Part shown: piece after piece, positions 32,866-64,000 of the stretch | How positions within the stretch are numbered: position 1 is the first letter of the stretch | Layout: every line of letters begins with the position of its first letter | Program-made: the position numbers and the translations under genes | Assembly: GCF_964355755.1 (NCBI RefSeq) | Contig: NC_092676.1 | Coordinates: 24,224,288-24,288,287, forward strand | Direction: 5' to 3' | DNA from: Antedon mediterranea | Lineage: Eukaryota; Echinodermata; Crinoidea; Comatulida; Antedonidae | Length of the DNA stretch: 64,000 nucleotides | Notes under the pieces: generated by a model | Told to the model about the DNA's origin: nothing | What the model saw: only the letters and a program-made list of their open reading frames with translations | The model's database searches: none

Positions 32866-34343
32866 GAATATTGAGATTGACTGTTCTTTTGTATTTAACT
32901 TAAATATTAAATATTGCAGACATTTATTATTATTTTACTATTTAATGCTACCTTTGTGCCCTAAATGCCCTCTAAATGTTGTAAATTTGTCTAAGCATAA
33001 AAAAAAAAACGACAATTTAATTACATCTAAAGAAAGTTTTTAATCCGCTCAAAAAACACATTGTTTCACACATTCTATTTTTAAAAAGAACTGTTCAGCC
33101 TCAACAAATCTAAATTTATAAAATATTAATACTGGATTATTGTTTTAAAAAAATTAATTAAAAATTAGACTACAATTGTTTTTTAGGAGGTACAGCCAGT
33201 TATTTATTTCTAATTCTAGCAAGTCTAGAAAAAAATTTAATTATACAAAAAAAAAAAAACTGGGATGAATTAATACATAATTACACGAAGAAATGTACAC
33301 TTTAATATGGTAAAAAATGAAAGTATGATACAAGAAAATATGTTTAAAATTACCAGTGTAGATAACAGTGATAAAGATAACTATTGGTTGCACTATTCGC
33401 ATTAGATTTCTATTGCCTGAAAGTGTGAATCGGTTGAACTGAGAGGAAAGTTGCTAGCTAGTAACCTCTAATCAAAATTATCACACTGGACTTTATCTGG
33501 TTAGTTGACTTACATTTAAATAAGAAACAACTTTCATAATCAACAGCCTAAAAATGTTTATTTAAATTTAAAATTAGGACATAACTTTTTTTTTCTATTA
33601 AAAGCTTCTTAGTTTTGTCAAAATATATTTTTGTATTATAAATACGTAAAATGTTGTTTATTAAAATTCAAGGTGTCGACACATTATTTGTGCTTTAAAT
33701 ATCAAAATATTAAATTTCAGCCTCATACTTTAAAATGTTGTATTGCAACAGTGATCACTGCATTCCCTACAAAGTATTAAAATTGACCTAAACTAAACTA
33801 TAGATTTACTATACTTTGAAGGCACACTAATTATTAAGATTTCTTTTTTAGCAAATACAGTAGTAAAGCTTGTTTCCCACTGATTTGACCAATCACAAGC
33901 GATGGATTATTTAAACCGTCGCTTGTGATTGGTCAACTTGCTTCCATTGCGTCAATGGTGGGAACCAAACTCTACAGTAGACTTATCAAGATGATGAAAA
34001 CAATTCATTTAGCTGCTGATAAATAAAATGCAACACTTTGGTTTATTTAAGTTAGGGCTGGTGCACACCAGACCACCAAACACCTTGGTTCACCTTGCAC
34101 CAACCGTCAAGTGTATAGCTCCAAGTTTAAAATATCTATTGTTTATTATAAGATATAAACCATTGCAAACAGCAGTGAATGAGCTTCATGAAATAAGCCC
34201 CTTTTTAAAAAAAGGACTCTTTTGGAATGTTATAAAAAAAGAAACTTATTTCAACAATCTTCTGCTTCACATTGTGGGGTTACATTATTTAGATCAATGT
34301 TCTTGCAAAGATATTTTATTCCCAGAGCTACCCTTTAAACTTA
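32866..34343. other. Convergent intergenic region TOP3B / amine oxidase
   Basis: The two genes converge here. No gene seen. An open plus-strand frame at 34028-34363 has no family resemblance. It contains one GTTCCCACT-family element. Confidence 0.4.
33866..33974. repeat. GTTCCCACT-family short element
   Basis: 'AAGCTTGTTTCCCACTGA' left, 'GGTGGGAACCAAACT' right. The interior 'TTGACCAATCACAAGCGA' is inverted as 'TCGCTTGTGATTGGTCAA', so it is nearly a perfect hairpin. Confidence 0.8.
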
Positions 34344-37188
34344 TTAACTCATTATCTTATTAAATAGTACACTAAATAGTACAACGATGTGAATAGATAC
34401 AAAGGATATGCCAGATGCCGTACTACCACATCCGCACTTTGTTTTAGTGTTCCATTTTCCACAAGAACCTCCCTGTAAACAATCGTATATCTTAAGACCT
34501 TCTCGTTTTCCACTTTCTAACGCCCCTTGAAGATTTCCAGTGTTATTAAGACTCGTAGCCTCGCCAGCGAAGAATACTTTATCTACCCGCGATTCCATTT
34601 TCCCAAAGCAACCACGATCGGTGCCATATGACCAAAATGCGAAAGAACCGAGTGTGTAAGGGTTCTGTGTCCAGTTGGACACCATGATGGCTCGTGGTCT
34701 TGGAACAGTGTAACGATTGTACATCTCATCTAAGTTTTCCTCGGCTTCTTTCTTTATTTCATCAACCGTCAAAGATTCAACTCTACGGGCCTCATCACCA
34801 GTTATTATTGCCATCAGCAAATGGGTATCTTGAAGATAAAGATCTAAAAGAACAATTTAAATTATCAACTTCTTTGGAGCAATCTTCAATATCTCCGAAT
34901 GGAAGACAGCATACAATCCATTTTGTGTATGTAAAAGGGAAATACTGTAATTGGCTTTTTCAATCTGTCTGTGTAAAGCAATTTGTGGCAATTATTGTAG
35001 CCTTTTATTTTTTTTAAAAGACTGTATTTATTGCCATTTTTCTATGTTTTGTTTATCTTAACTTAATAAGAAAAATGCATTATTCCCTTACCTTCATGAG
35101 CGAAATTCAAAAACAGAGGCCATTGGCCTTGTTTACGATTATTATCCACATTTGCTATCCACTCCGTATTGCCCCAGAACTTGTCATCTTGAAAGTTCAT
35201 GAAGATTTTACTGTAGGCTGCCATTTCAAATCTGTCATTAAAAAAAGAAAGTGGGAACATTTTAATGTGACTGTTCTGTATAAACATGAAGAGACAGTGA
35301 TGTAGCCACAAGGAATTAAGTGGTGCGGTTTTTGCAAGTAAAGGGAACAATCTCTGTTCAAGCCACTGTGTTGTCAACCGTACTGGTGGCTACGGCTGTA
35401 AAAGGTTGTTCATGACCAACCTAGTGGTCTTTCCCTAGACATACTGTACGTATGTTATAGAAGACCGAACTTTCGTTTGAGATGCTTCTTTTTGCTTAAT
35501 ATCTCTACACGCATGAAAATCACATATGTATCTCTCTTTTTCTCTAGAGAATCTCCTCCTCACCAGCAAACTCTGAATCCACACCAGCTTTCACTGGTGT
35601 TGTCCTTACCTGTTCCAGTAATCTGTCTTCCATGCTGGCAACGGTGGATCAAACTGAATCAGATCACTTTGGAGCACACCCAGACTGAATGTTACAAGGA
35701 CATACTCTGCAGTGTATCTTGTGCCATCAGTACAGTACACAGTCACTTCATTACTATCAGAGTAGTCAATCCTTTCTACTACTTTATTAAAGCGGATGTT
35801 GTCCCTGAAAACCAAAATAAAATGTTTATTAAACAAACCCTGCAATTCGTTCAATAATTTTACTTTGTTGAATCATGTATATGGGTTCACCTTACACAAA
35901 TATTTTTTTTAAAACTAATACAATGATCCAAAATTAATAAAAGAGGGAAAAACTGGTGATGGAACGTTAAATGAATAAAATGACACTGAAACCAAACAAT
36001 AAGTAAATACATTTAAAATATAGAATTGAAAAGTTTTATAAAAAACCTCTGGTCTGTCTTTAGCAAGAAAGACATCGTTCTATTGAAGATTGATTTGTAC
36101 CCTTGTCGATCAATCACAAACTGTTCTTGCTGGTTCTTGCCGACTGTCTGACGACGACGGCGTCTACGGCGGCGGTAGTCATCGTACCAATTACTCCAGT
36201 TATTATTTTCCCAATCGTCATCCCGGTTACGATAGTTGTAAGGATCATTTTCTTTGACTAGAACAAGATCGGTTCTTTCTCTGTATTCCTCATATAGACT
36301 GTTACTGTTGAAGTTATCCTCAACCACTGGATCTTCTTTTTCTTCAACATATAATTTGTCTGCTGCATATGCCAAGAGAGATGCACGCTGAAAAAAAATT
36401 ACTGTAGTTAAAGTGCTATAACAGCATCAGGGTTGATCAAGAAATTAATTATGAGGTCATAAAAGGTCAGGGTAGGTTTGTAAATTGTTTGTTGTTGAAA
36501 GACGTTCGGTGAATGGGAGATCCTTTTAAATAATGTTTATCACAGCCAAGTAATTATTTCATTTTTGCATAGATAATTAATGCATATTATTTTTCATCAT
36601 AAATTTGATGATGATTTTCATGATATATACCTCAGGTCCATCTGCCAAATCAAAATCAACCCTAAACCACTCGGCAAGGATTTCTTCTGGTGTCTTCGCT
36701 TTCCATCCTATGTTTCGGAGGCCTAGTGATAAAGAAATATCCGCCTCATCATCTTTTATGTATTTCTCGCCCAAAGTGATAACATCATTTAATTTATCAT
36801 CAAATCTTTCAAGCGCAAGTTTATAGTCGTCGGTCACATCCGCGCCTTTATCCGTCAGAGCTATGAGGTCTTCAAAATCAGATCGCCTGGTATTCATATC
36901 AATTGCTTTAGCAAGTTCTTCAAGCTTTGATCCAACTGGGTGTATCCAGTTGGCACCCATCTCTACAACTTCATCCAGTATACGTTCGTTATGAACTCTG
37001 CCACCGTAATAATCCTCCGCCTCCAAAATGATGAAGTCATTCTCGCCCTTGTAATGTAAAGTCTGAGCGGCGTTGAGACCCGACGCTCCAGCTCCAAGAA
37101 TCAAAACCTTTGTATCAGCTGAATCGGTCTTCTTTGTAATCGTTAGCGTTATTATCGCAATAGCGAGATAACAGTTTATTAAAGACAT
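34344..37188 (-). CDS. Secreted polyamine-oxidase-like flavin amine oxidase with Arg-rich insert and probable GPI tail
   Basis: FAD-dependent amine oxidase, closest by motif to polyamine oxidases of the plant PAO type; it would oxidise a polyamine and release H2O2 outside the cell. Five minus-strand exons: 37188-36631, 36387-36047, 35804-35610, 35231-35092, 34843-34344; 577 residues. The ATG opens a signal peptide ('MSLINCYLAIAIITLTIT'). The Rossmann FAD motif is 'VLILGAGASGLNAA', followed by 'LEAEDYYGGRV'. 'SLGVLQSDLIQFDPPLP' is almost the PAO signature, and 'FFAGEATSLNNTGNLQGA' is the C-terminal FAD motif. Unusual: exon 2 carries about 70 acidic/Asn-rich residues ending in eight consecutive Arg ('YDDYRRRRRRRRQTV') before the conserved 'DRQGYKSIF'. 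The C-terminus has a Cys/Ser/Gly stretch then a hydrophobic tail ('FVSIHIVVLFSVLF'), typical of a GPI signal. Divergent from the SNX9-family gene (1.9 kb). Confidence 0.92.
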
Positions 37189-37737
37189 AACTATTTATAA
37201 TACGTTTGCGCGACCATCAAACATAAACAGATGATAGTAAAGATGGTAAAATGCCTTCAGTGTTCGCTCCCAATCGAACGGTTGTACTGGCTGGTATAAG
37301 TCTATATATACTATAGATTCCAGAACGATGACAAATTCAATGCTCCTTGCATCACAATACCTATTGTTACCACGACCTCTGACGCTTTTAGTGGTTGGTT
37401 TTGTTTGTCGCTGGTATTGTTTTCGTTGAATGAAGCGAGAAACCTATATAGTTATTATAATGAGGCTAATATGTGTATTCAAAATACGTTGGGAAACACC
37501 ATTTTGAAACTCAATCTCCCGTGGAGACAACGATTGTAACAACAAAGCATGCGCACTTCTACTTAACAGTTGAGTAAGTTTAGCTCCAAGCTCAGTGCTG
37601 CACAAGATGCCGCGGTAGGCGTGGTCGTATCCAGGGCAGCTTCCACCACCAAAACAAAACAAAAATTCTTACAATATTTTTTTTGAAAATTCCATTTTAA
37701 TGTCACATTAATCGTCATCCACTTTGACTAATAAATT

Positions 37738-37972
37738 GGATCGAAAAAACGATTTACTTGAAAAAACTTTAATAGGCCTAAAGCAAAAAATATTCAAATT
37801 GGCTGCCAGTCAATGTAATTTTGAATTTAACCATTTATTTTCTCATTTTATAAGTGAAAACATTTGTTTTCCAATGAAAGAGATTTACTCTATTAAAACT
37901 ACAAAATAACCTATTCAGAGTCTGATTTAATTAATTTTCATTTTTGTTTTGGGAGACCATATCTTTAACTGA
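37738..37972. repeat. TTAAAGATGT-family miniature element
   Basis: 'AAATTGGCTGCCAGTCAAT', 'TTTAACCATTTATTTTCTC', 'TATAAGTGAAAACATTTG', ending 'GGGAGACCATATCTTTAA'. Confidence 0.65.
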
Positions 37973-37993
37973 ACAATAAAAAATGACACCAAT

Positions 37994-38347
37994 ATGCGCT
38001 AAAGAAACTAATAAAAATGAAATGTTTGAAGTCGGTCTATAATAGGCCTACGAATAAACAACTTAAAGGTAATTTAGTTTTGAATTAACTTTAAAAGATC
38101 GTACGCCTACTACCCTATAATTAAAAGTGTTGTCATAGGTTGAAATCCGTTTCAGTTTTATTCTTATTCTATGCGCTAAAGAAACTAATAAAAATTAAAT
38201 GTTTGAAGTCGGTCTATAGGCCTACGAAGTAGGCCTATAAACAACTTAAAGGTAATTTAGTTTTGAATTAACTTTAAAAGATCATAAGCCTACTACCCTA
38301 TAATTAAAAGTGTTGTCATAGGTTGAAATCCGTTTCAGTTTTATTCT
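37994..38347. repeat. Tandem direct duplication, unit about 175 bp
   Basis: Two highly similar head-to-tail copies (about 37994-38171 and 38172-38347), each beginning 'ATGCGCTAAAGAAACTAAT' and ending 'CCGTTTCAGTTTTATTCTT'. They differ by a small indel near 'TAGGCCTACGAA'. High identity implies a recent event. Confidence 0.88.
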
Positions 38348-39089
38348 TTTTTTTTTTTACAAAAGGCCGCCTACTAATATAAGAAGGAAATGCATGAAAG
38401 TGAGATTAAAGAATGCAATATTAATTTGTTGAAATATGTAAGTTTACGTTTGATCTGGGTCACGAAAGAAGCAATCCGTTTTAATTTGAATTTGCAAGTT
38501 TTTAGTTCAAAAGCAAGGTTTCGGATAATGATTCATAACCATTACTTTTGGAACAGAAAACGATAGTTAATTAATCAATATGCGATGTTTTTTTTTATAT
38601 TGTCTTCATATTGTTATCTTAATTGTTAGGCTACAGTATGTTAATTCTATATAATATTTTTTAAGACGCCTAAATGTGAAATAACAAACGATTCATTTCT
38701 CTTATATTGTGTAATCAATTATCAATATAAACTAGTTTTAATCGAGCCATATCATGGAAAATATAATTCTTACCTTTTTCTCAGTGTGATTGTGAACCCA
38801 TCGCCCCTCTCCCATTCACACTTATTTTATCCTTAGTTAGCGTTATTTTTGTGATAGGCCTATATATACTTTAATTTAATTCAGGTATAAATTTATGCGA
38901 ATTCCAAATTCTTTTCCATATAAATTGACATCCGCCCCCACACAGTCAAAATGAGTCAGAGAGAGAACTACCAGCGATATAAATTTTGAGTACGAACTTT
39001 GCACTGTCGCTTTGGGAGGATCTTTAGTTTTGTCACCTCCTTTTATAATTGGATAATATTTTGCATGTGACAATTGTTTTTAAGCCAAT

Positions 39090-58527
<19,438 letters not shown>

Positions 58528-58536
<9 letters not shown>

Positions 58537-58745
58537 CTGGCTGCCATTTTGTGTCCAAAGCTTCAATTGGAGGTTTTTGCTTTATGAAGACCTAACTAGT
58601 TGCCATTTTGTGTCCAAATCTTCACATGGACATTTGACTTTATGAAGACCTGACTGGCTGCCATTTTGTGTCCAAATCTTCACATGGACATTTAACTTTA
58701 AGAAGACCTATCTGGCTGCCATTTTGTGTCCAAAGCTTGGACGCA
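58528..58745 (+). repeat. Tandem repeat at the stop codon and 3' UTR of the sorting nexin gene, unit about 60 bp
   Basis: Four copies of 'CTGGCTGCCATTTTGTGTCC' (with single-base changes), each preceded by 'GAAGACCTAAC'-like and followed by 'AATCTTCACATGGACATTT'-like blocks. The first copy includes the TAA stop ('ACACCTAACTGGCTGCC'). Confidence 0.88.
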
Positions 58746-61700
58746 TTGCTATTGTTAAAACTTTACCAAATGAAAAAAATTAATATTGTCTATAGAAGAA
58801 ATTCTTATGTATCAAAGAGTTGCAAAGAGAAAGCTGTATTGCTGTGAGTAAATTGGGACAGCTTATTTACCATCAACAAATCTATGTTTTTTAATTTACT
58901 CGTAAAATACTCTTTAATAGGTAAAATAATCATTGCTTTGGTATTTTGGAGTTAATACCATTTTCTGCGGGATAACTCAAGTTCTACCACAGAGGCTTCT
59001 GGAAACCAACCTCTTCAAATGATGTTGCCAACGAGTACACATTCTTCTCTACTTGATAAACAATGTCTGGACACCCCAATCGGCGTTGCGCAAATGTACC
59101 TTGAGATTTTCCCTTGTCATTCTAAATTAAGGCTAACAGCGATTTGTAATCACTATGTGGTATAGTGTAGTGTAAATGCTAATTTACACAGACAAGCGAT
59201 ATTATTATTTATGACCATTTACACAAAACACAGAGCAAACGGACAGTTTCCATTCAGGATAGATACATATTCTATGAGGGACTAGCTTAGTTTTCCGCTT
59301 ACCATTAATGATCAACTGTGTAAAAATTGGCCTTAATAGGTTTAGATGTACAAAAGTACCTCCTACATACCCATTTTCAACAGTTACATAAAAACTTTCC
59401 TACCCATTGTGATTGAGTGCTTTATTATTTATCATCATTACGAACGAAACACAATCGGACAAAACTACAAATGCATTCAACAGGTTGTGAACTCCGAAAA
59501 CACCCCTACTCCTTTTTCCTCAGAAAAATATGTGAATTATAACTTTATCGATAACTCCTTTTAATCCTTACTACATCACAACCGTTGTTTTATACGATTT
59601 AAACATTTAATCCAAAAAATTAAATATGTTGTATTTTTCTACTTTAGTCAATCAAAAAGACTGCATGACAATTCTTATAATTATTTATATATTACTTACA
59701 ATATTATAATATACGTTTTACCATGAAATATTGCTACATTTATCTGGATGAATAACAATATTTTTTAGCATTTGTACAACTTTTTCCTGGATAATTATAC
59801 AAGTATTCAACATGCAAGCACAAATTAAAACTTACTGATAATAATGTTCTGCAATCTTCAATAAAACAGCTATAAATCAGATATATAGAAAGATGCATGT
59901 TTGGCTTCAGTTATTGCAGTAATTTTTTCTAGTTGCTGCAGTAATTTTGCTTTGTAATGTTCACTGAATAATTTCATATTTACAATATCTGATAGCATAC
60001 AGTAAATTGGCAACAACCATAGAAATATTATAATAATTTATTTCTATGCTAAAATACAGTAAATTCTTTTTCTTTAACGTTTTAGTTAACTGTATTCATT
60101 GTAACAGATGCTGATATCATGAAGTTGGACTATACCCATTGCGGATATAATTTAGTACTAATCAAATTCTTTGTCAATGTTTTCAATAAATGGTTTTATA
60201 AGTATATTTCTTTGTAGGGTTAAATCTTTTTTATTTCATTTTTAAAAGAAGTTGTAGCATATAAATGGTATTGAAGTTCTGAACGACCTTTAACTTTTGG
60301 TAGTGTAAATAAAGACTGTATAGAGAATAAATTTTACAACAAGTTTGTGTACTGTGTATATATATACATTTCTGAAGCTATCTTTAAAGTAATATATATG
60401 AAAGATAATCAAAACTTTTAGTACGTCATTTATATCTTGAATATTATAAATACTAATTTTAATAAACTCTACTGTAATTTTTTTAGTTTTCTCACTGTAA
60501 CTACCAAACAATATTTAGTTTCACCAAGAAGTGCCGTATGTAATCAAATAACCGATTTTTTCACGATTGAGTATACTAAAAAAAAGCAGCACTAGTGTTG
60601 CCGAGTCCTTTGTCGAAACATTGGAATCGCCACACTATGCCATAATTATTTAGTTCATATATGGTACTTCAATAGTTATAATTTAGTAAATATTATATTA
60701 ATTTCATTTTTATTTTCAGCCTATTTCAGTAGATGGCAACCTTGCTTTACAAGATTAGGCCCCATTGAACAAAACAAGAAATCATTATCATATTTTCTAT
60801 ATCTCTTATCAATTTCTGTAACTACTGATGTGTTTAAAATAAATATGACACAGTGTATAAGATAATTTGTGAAGATTTTTTTTTATTGTATTAGTGAGTT
60901 TATTAAGCTGTTTGAATAATGACAACTAGACTTTTTGTGACACTGGTTCAATCCATCTTATCTATTTCACCTTTTTTTCTAAGAAATCATAAATACTACT
61001 GATAACCTTGTATTTATTTTATTTCTATATTGCAGTTACAAACTAACATGAGCATCATTTATTATTACGTATTAAGTATAAATATTTGTATTACTCATTT
61101 TGTTTACGGTTAAAATTAAGTTTACTTAAAATTAACTTTGTATTTAAATCAGGTATGTCTAGTCTACCAAAATGAACTTCGAAAATGTTGGTGTTTCTAC
61201 CTCGCTGCGCGCATGGGGGTATCGAGACTACTGTTTGTTATTCGGCCAACTTAGGGAGACTCTTTACAACTTTTATAGAAATGATGCGCCTAATATAAAT
61301 GCATAATTTATAATTGTGCGTCTCAAAAGCACTTTAATTTAGATATTTAAATATTGGATGAACGACGTGTGACTTGGGGTCATTATGGGTTCGAAGAATG
61401 GGGAAGATAAACAAAAAACGAGAGGGAGTGTATCACAATTGATGTACTATTAAAACTGCGGAAAAACTGGGCCTATTTAAAGTCTTCACATTTTTTTTAA
61501 TTAATCATTTTGTTCATGTTTTTTGGGGACACGTCACATCTTTAAAGTATTGGTACAAGATCGATTTGACATTCAAATTAGGCAAACATGATTCATGGGT
61601 TACTTAGATCGTAGACCGTATTGAAAGCAAATTGGATCCTAAAAGGTTGCCGTGACATTTAAAAGTTCCACATAGATAAAACCCCGAATTCGCAACACGA

Positions 61701-62664
61701 CCCCGAGATACGATCATATTTGATTTTAATATTCTATTAATATCATACTTTTACATTTTGGTCACCCTTACCCTAATCCAAAATACTAATTACCGTCAAC
61801 AATATTCATCAGTTAATCGTTTGCTAATAATTTACAATTAATACAAAGATACAAACTATCTACTTTAAAAGTTCTATGTATACCAACAATAATCAGGGCA
61901 GGGCCATATTTTAGTATGTTCCGTTCCAAAGCAAATACACTGGTTACATCATTTGATATATTTTGTACTGCCTATGTCTCAACAGTTTTATATGTTTTTG
62001 GCTGCCATAGACGACAATGATGTAGTCATATTGTGTTTACGGTTGCTTATGATTTAAAACAACAAAAATAACCAACGACCGTATTTTGAAACCTAACTTA
62101 ACAACCGACGTCATTTTAATTCATATACCGAACTAAATCTGCGAGGAGTGAATCAAATCAATGTCAATTAAATTGAGGCGGAAGAAAGAAAATATATGTT
62201 GGTTTTCATAATAAGTGCACATAAAATGTGTCTTCGTATTTTAACTCGCATATTTTTTTCTATACCTAACTTCAATTGTGCCAAAATGCTTATTATTTTA
62301 CTTTTTATTATATTTTTTAACTTAAATCAAAAATGTTCGTAAGAAGAAGGACCAAGGAATCCGAATTCCATCCCTAAGCTTGTAGAAAAATATTTTGAAA
62401 TATTAGTCTCGCTTGGTCCAGACAATACCCAAAGCTCATCGTCACATAATTAAATTTATCTCAAGCATTGTTCAACGTGATTGAAAATACCTTTTAATAC
62501 TTCATGAACAATTATGTTATTATCTTGGAGGTTTAAATTTGGTAAAAACACGACATAATTTATGTTTTCCAAGAAATCTAACATGTCCAAGACCACGTTT
62601 ATTGTCCCGAATAATGCCTCCGCGGTTCCGATTTTGACGACGCGCGGGTTGTTTATTAGAACTT
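58746..62664. other. 3' flank of the sorting nexin gene and intergenic DNA
   Basis: No supported gene. Several AATAAA sequences could end the transcript (for example near 60186). Short ORFs here lack family resemblance. Confidence 0.4.
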
Positions 62665-62692
62665 TTGTTGTGTGTGTGTGTGTGTGTGTGTG
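62665..62692. repeat. (GT)n microsatellite
   Basis: Alternating TG run of about 26 bp, 120 bp upstream of the coding exon at 62811. Confidence 0.85.
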
Positions 62693-62810
62693 GGTTTGCG
62701 GAGCGGATGCAACATTTACATTTTCGCACCACTTGTTTTGTGTTGCTTTGGTGACAGTAAATTTATGTCACATTATTATCTGACAATTTTTTTGAATTTC
62801 CCAATCCTAG

Positions 62811-63066
62811 ATGAAGTGTGAATTGTGTAAAGTAGAAGTCGGTAATGAATTGGGACTACAGGAGCATTATCTAGTTGAGTGCCCTCGTTTGACCTCGAAT
62901 CCAGGCCTGACAGCAGAGCAAGACGAGCAACAGGAGGAAGGGCTGGAAGAGGATATGGCACGGCCCGTGCAAACTGCAAGCTCAAAAACAAAGGCCTCGG
63001 AGTTTGGGGGTAGGCCTAACTCCGAAGATTTCTATTACAGTAGAGGCGCTACAGGGGATGAAAATG
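62811..63066 (+). CDS. Unidentified gene, first coding exon with C2HC zinc-finger-like motif (partial)
   Basis: The open frame begins exactly after an acceptor-like 'CCCAATCCTAG' and ends at a consensus donor 'AAAATG|GTAAGT' (phase 1), giving 85 complete codons. The start 'MKCELCKVEVGNE' continues to 'LQEHYLVECPRL', a C-x2-C-x12-H-x4-C arrangement compatible with a C2HC or UBZ/TRAF-like zinc finger. The rest is acidic and polar ('EQDEQQEEGLEEDM') and Ser/Thr-rich, as in disordered linkers. No further exon was recognised before the window end at 64000. I do not recognise the family; a ubiquitin-binding or nucleic-acid-binding role would only be a guess. Confidence 0.5.
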
Positions 63067-64000
63067 GTAAGTATTTATGTGATGTTATCATATCTTAATT
63101 CTTTTAAAAATGATTATTTATTTTTAGCCCACGCACGTTTTTTATTGTGTTTGACACTCCATTCTACTATTCTATTCTATTCTAGTCTAGCCTAGTCTGC
63201 CCCCAACAAACAGGCAAGATTGCTAACTTTGTATAGTGTAGAATTAGAGGCCTACCTTGTGGACTACTACTACTAGCTAGGCCTAGGCTAGAACTACTGC
63301 TATGATTTGAAGGATTTTCCTTCCCTGTGTATAATGTTTATCAAATCTACCATACACTACAGCTGAACCCTATGATGGGACACAGTCTTCAAGTCCAAAG
63401 TTGTGTCCCCTGAATATGAGCTGGTGATAGTGAAAAAACATACAAAACAGTATTGCTTTTTGTTTCATAAGAAAGTGTGCCTTTAGGGTTCTACTATCTG
63501 TAGTCTATAATTGATTTTGTGTTTATTAAATAATCATTTTAAAGCCCCCTTCCCTACGTTTTTTAGATCTAATTTAAGATCACAAACTATATTTAATGTA
63601 AAAATAATACTATATGGTCCTATTGCGATAACTTTTTTCGTCTTTAAACGGTTAAAAATGTGAAAAATAAGTCGATTCTAATAATTATAGCGGCCCGCTA
63701 TAAATCCCAAAATGCATTGCGCGCGGATTGATATTTTTGTTTTTCACCTGTAATTCGCCCACTTTTCGATCGATCGTGAGGCCAAAACAAATGGAAGACT
63801 CCTAACTTTTCAGCGAAAATACCGGGTTTTCCCCAATTTGTATCAACGGAGTCTGGCAAAAATAGAAAGACAATTAATGCAGCAACTATACAACGTCAGG
63901 CTAGGTATATAGCTAGCGTACGATGTTCGTACGTTACCGATGTTTACCAGCTAGGCCTACAAAACTAAGCCTAGCTAGGCTAGGCCTAAGACCGTCCACG
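63067..64000. other. Probable intron and right edge, GGCCTA-rich
   Basis: No exon recognised. It contains a palindromic repeat at 63355-63505 and GGCCTA clusters at about 63180-63300 and 63895-63995. Confidence 0.4.
63355..63505. repeat. Inverted-repeat element related to the GTGTCCCC family
   Basis: 'CTACAGCTGAACCCTATG' left and 'TAGGGTTCTACTATCTGTAG' right, with 'GTTGTGTCCCCTGAAT' inside. Confidence 0.45.

Larger units (their letters stand above)
37189..39089. promoter_or_regulatory. Divergent intergenic region between amine oxidase and sorting nexin
   Basis: Holds the 5' flanks of both genes. It contains a TTAAAGATGT-family element, a local tandem duplication (37994-38347) and otherwise AT-rich DNA. 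No core promoter motif is claimed. Confidence 0.35.

Noticed and set aside
34028-34363. 111-codon plus-strand ORF between TOP3B and the amine oxidase
   Set aside because: No family resemblance and no splice or start context. It overlaps the amine oxidase 3' end on the other strand and looks like chance.
35477-35857. 126-codon plus-strand ORF
   Set aside because: Antisense shadow of amine oxidase exon 3, which has clear motifs and splice sites on the minus strand.

Overview
This is a window of nuclear DNA from an animal. It is AT-rich, its genes are split by many GT-AG introns, and it is dense in short non-autonomous transposons. The gene content points to an invertebrate deuterostome, most likely an echinoderm: an atypical, arthropod-type soluble guanylate cyclase sits beside very vertebrate-like TOP3B and SNX9-family genes. 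The many clusters of the palindrome AGGCCT (as 'taggcctag') also suggest this to me, but that is an impression and not proof. No prokaryotic, organellar or viral gene was seen.

Layout. 0-5.7 kb: a 5'-truncated, frameshifted non-LTR retrotransposon (minus strand) and a cluster of 'GTTCCCACT' miniature elements. 5.7-15.0 kb: the first four coding exons (minus strand) of a soluble guanylate cyclase with an H-NOX haem domain; the cyclase end lies outside the window or was not found. 17.0-22.2 kb: three tandem, same-strand, three-exon genes for small secreted proteins, each with a variable N-terminus and one thyroglobulin type-1 domain. 22.9-24.2 kb (minus): a CCDC59/TAP26 homologue. It is divergent from a complete TOP3B gene (DNA topoisomerase III beta, plus, 25.0-32.2 kb, 16 coding exons, 863 aa). 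34.3-37.2 kb (minus): a five-exon secreted polyamine-oxidase-like flavoprotein with a probable GPI tail and an octa-arginine insert. It is divergent from an SNX9/18/33-family sorting nexin (plus, 39.1-58.5 kb, 16 coding exons including a 21-nt microexon, 649 aa). 62.8 kb to the end: the first coding exon of an unidentified gene with a C2HC zinc-finger-like motif.

The genes do not form a pathway. TOP3B (RNA/DNA decatenation), CCDC59 (nucleolar/ribosome biogenesis) and the sorting nexin (endocytic membrane remodelling) are housekeeping-type genes. The guanylate cyclase, amine oxidase and thyroglobulin-domain peptides are sensing or extracellular functions. The lineage-specific novelty is in the thyroglobulin type-1 array, the arginine-rich insert of the amine oxidase and the mobile-element landscape: about eight short inverted-repeat families with roughly 43 listed copies, two tRNA-derived SINE families, and several local tandem duplications.

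All exon models were built by hand from splice consensus, reading-frame phase and remembered family sequences. Every exon junction listed is phase-consistent. Untranslated exons and transcription start sites are not resolved.
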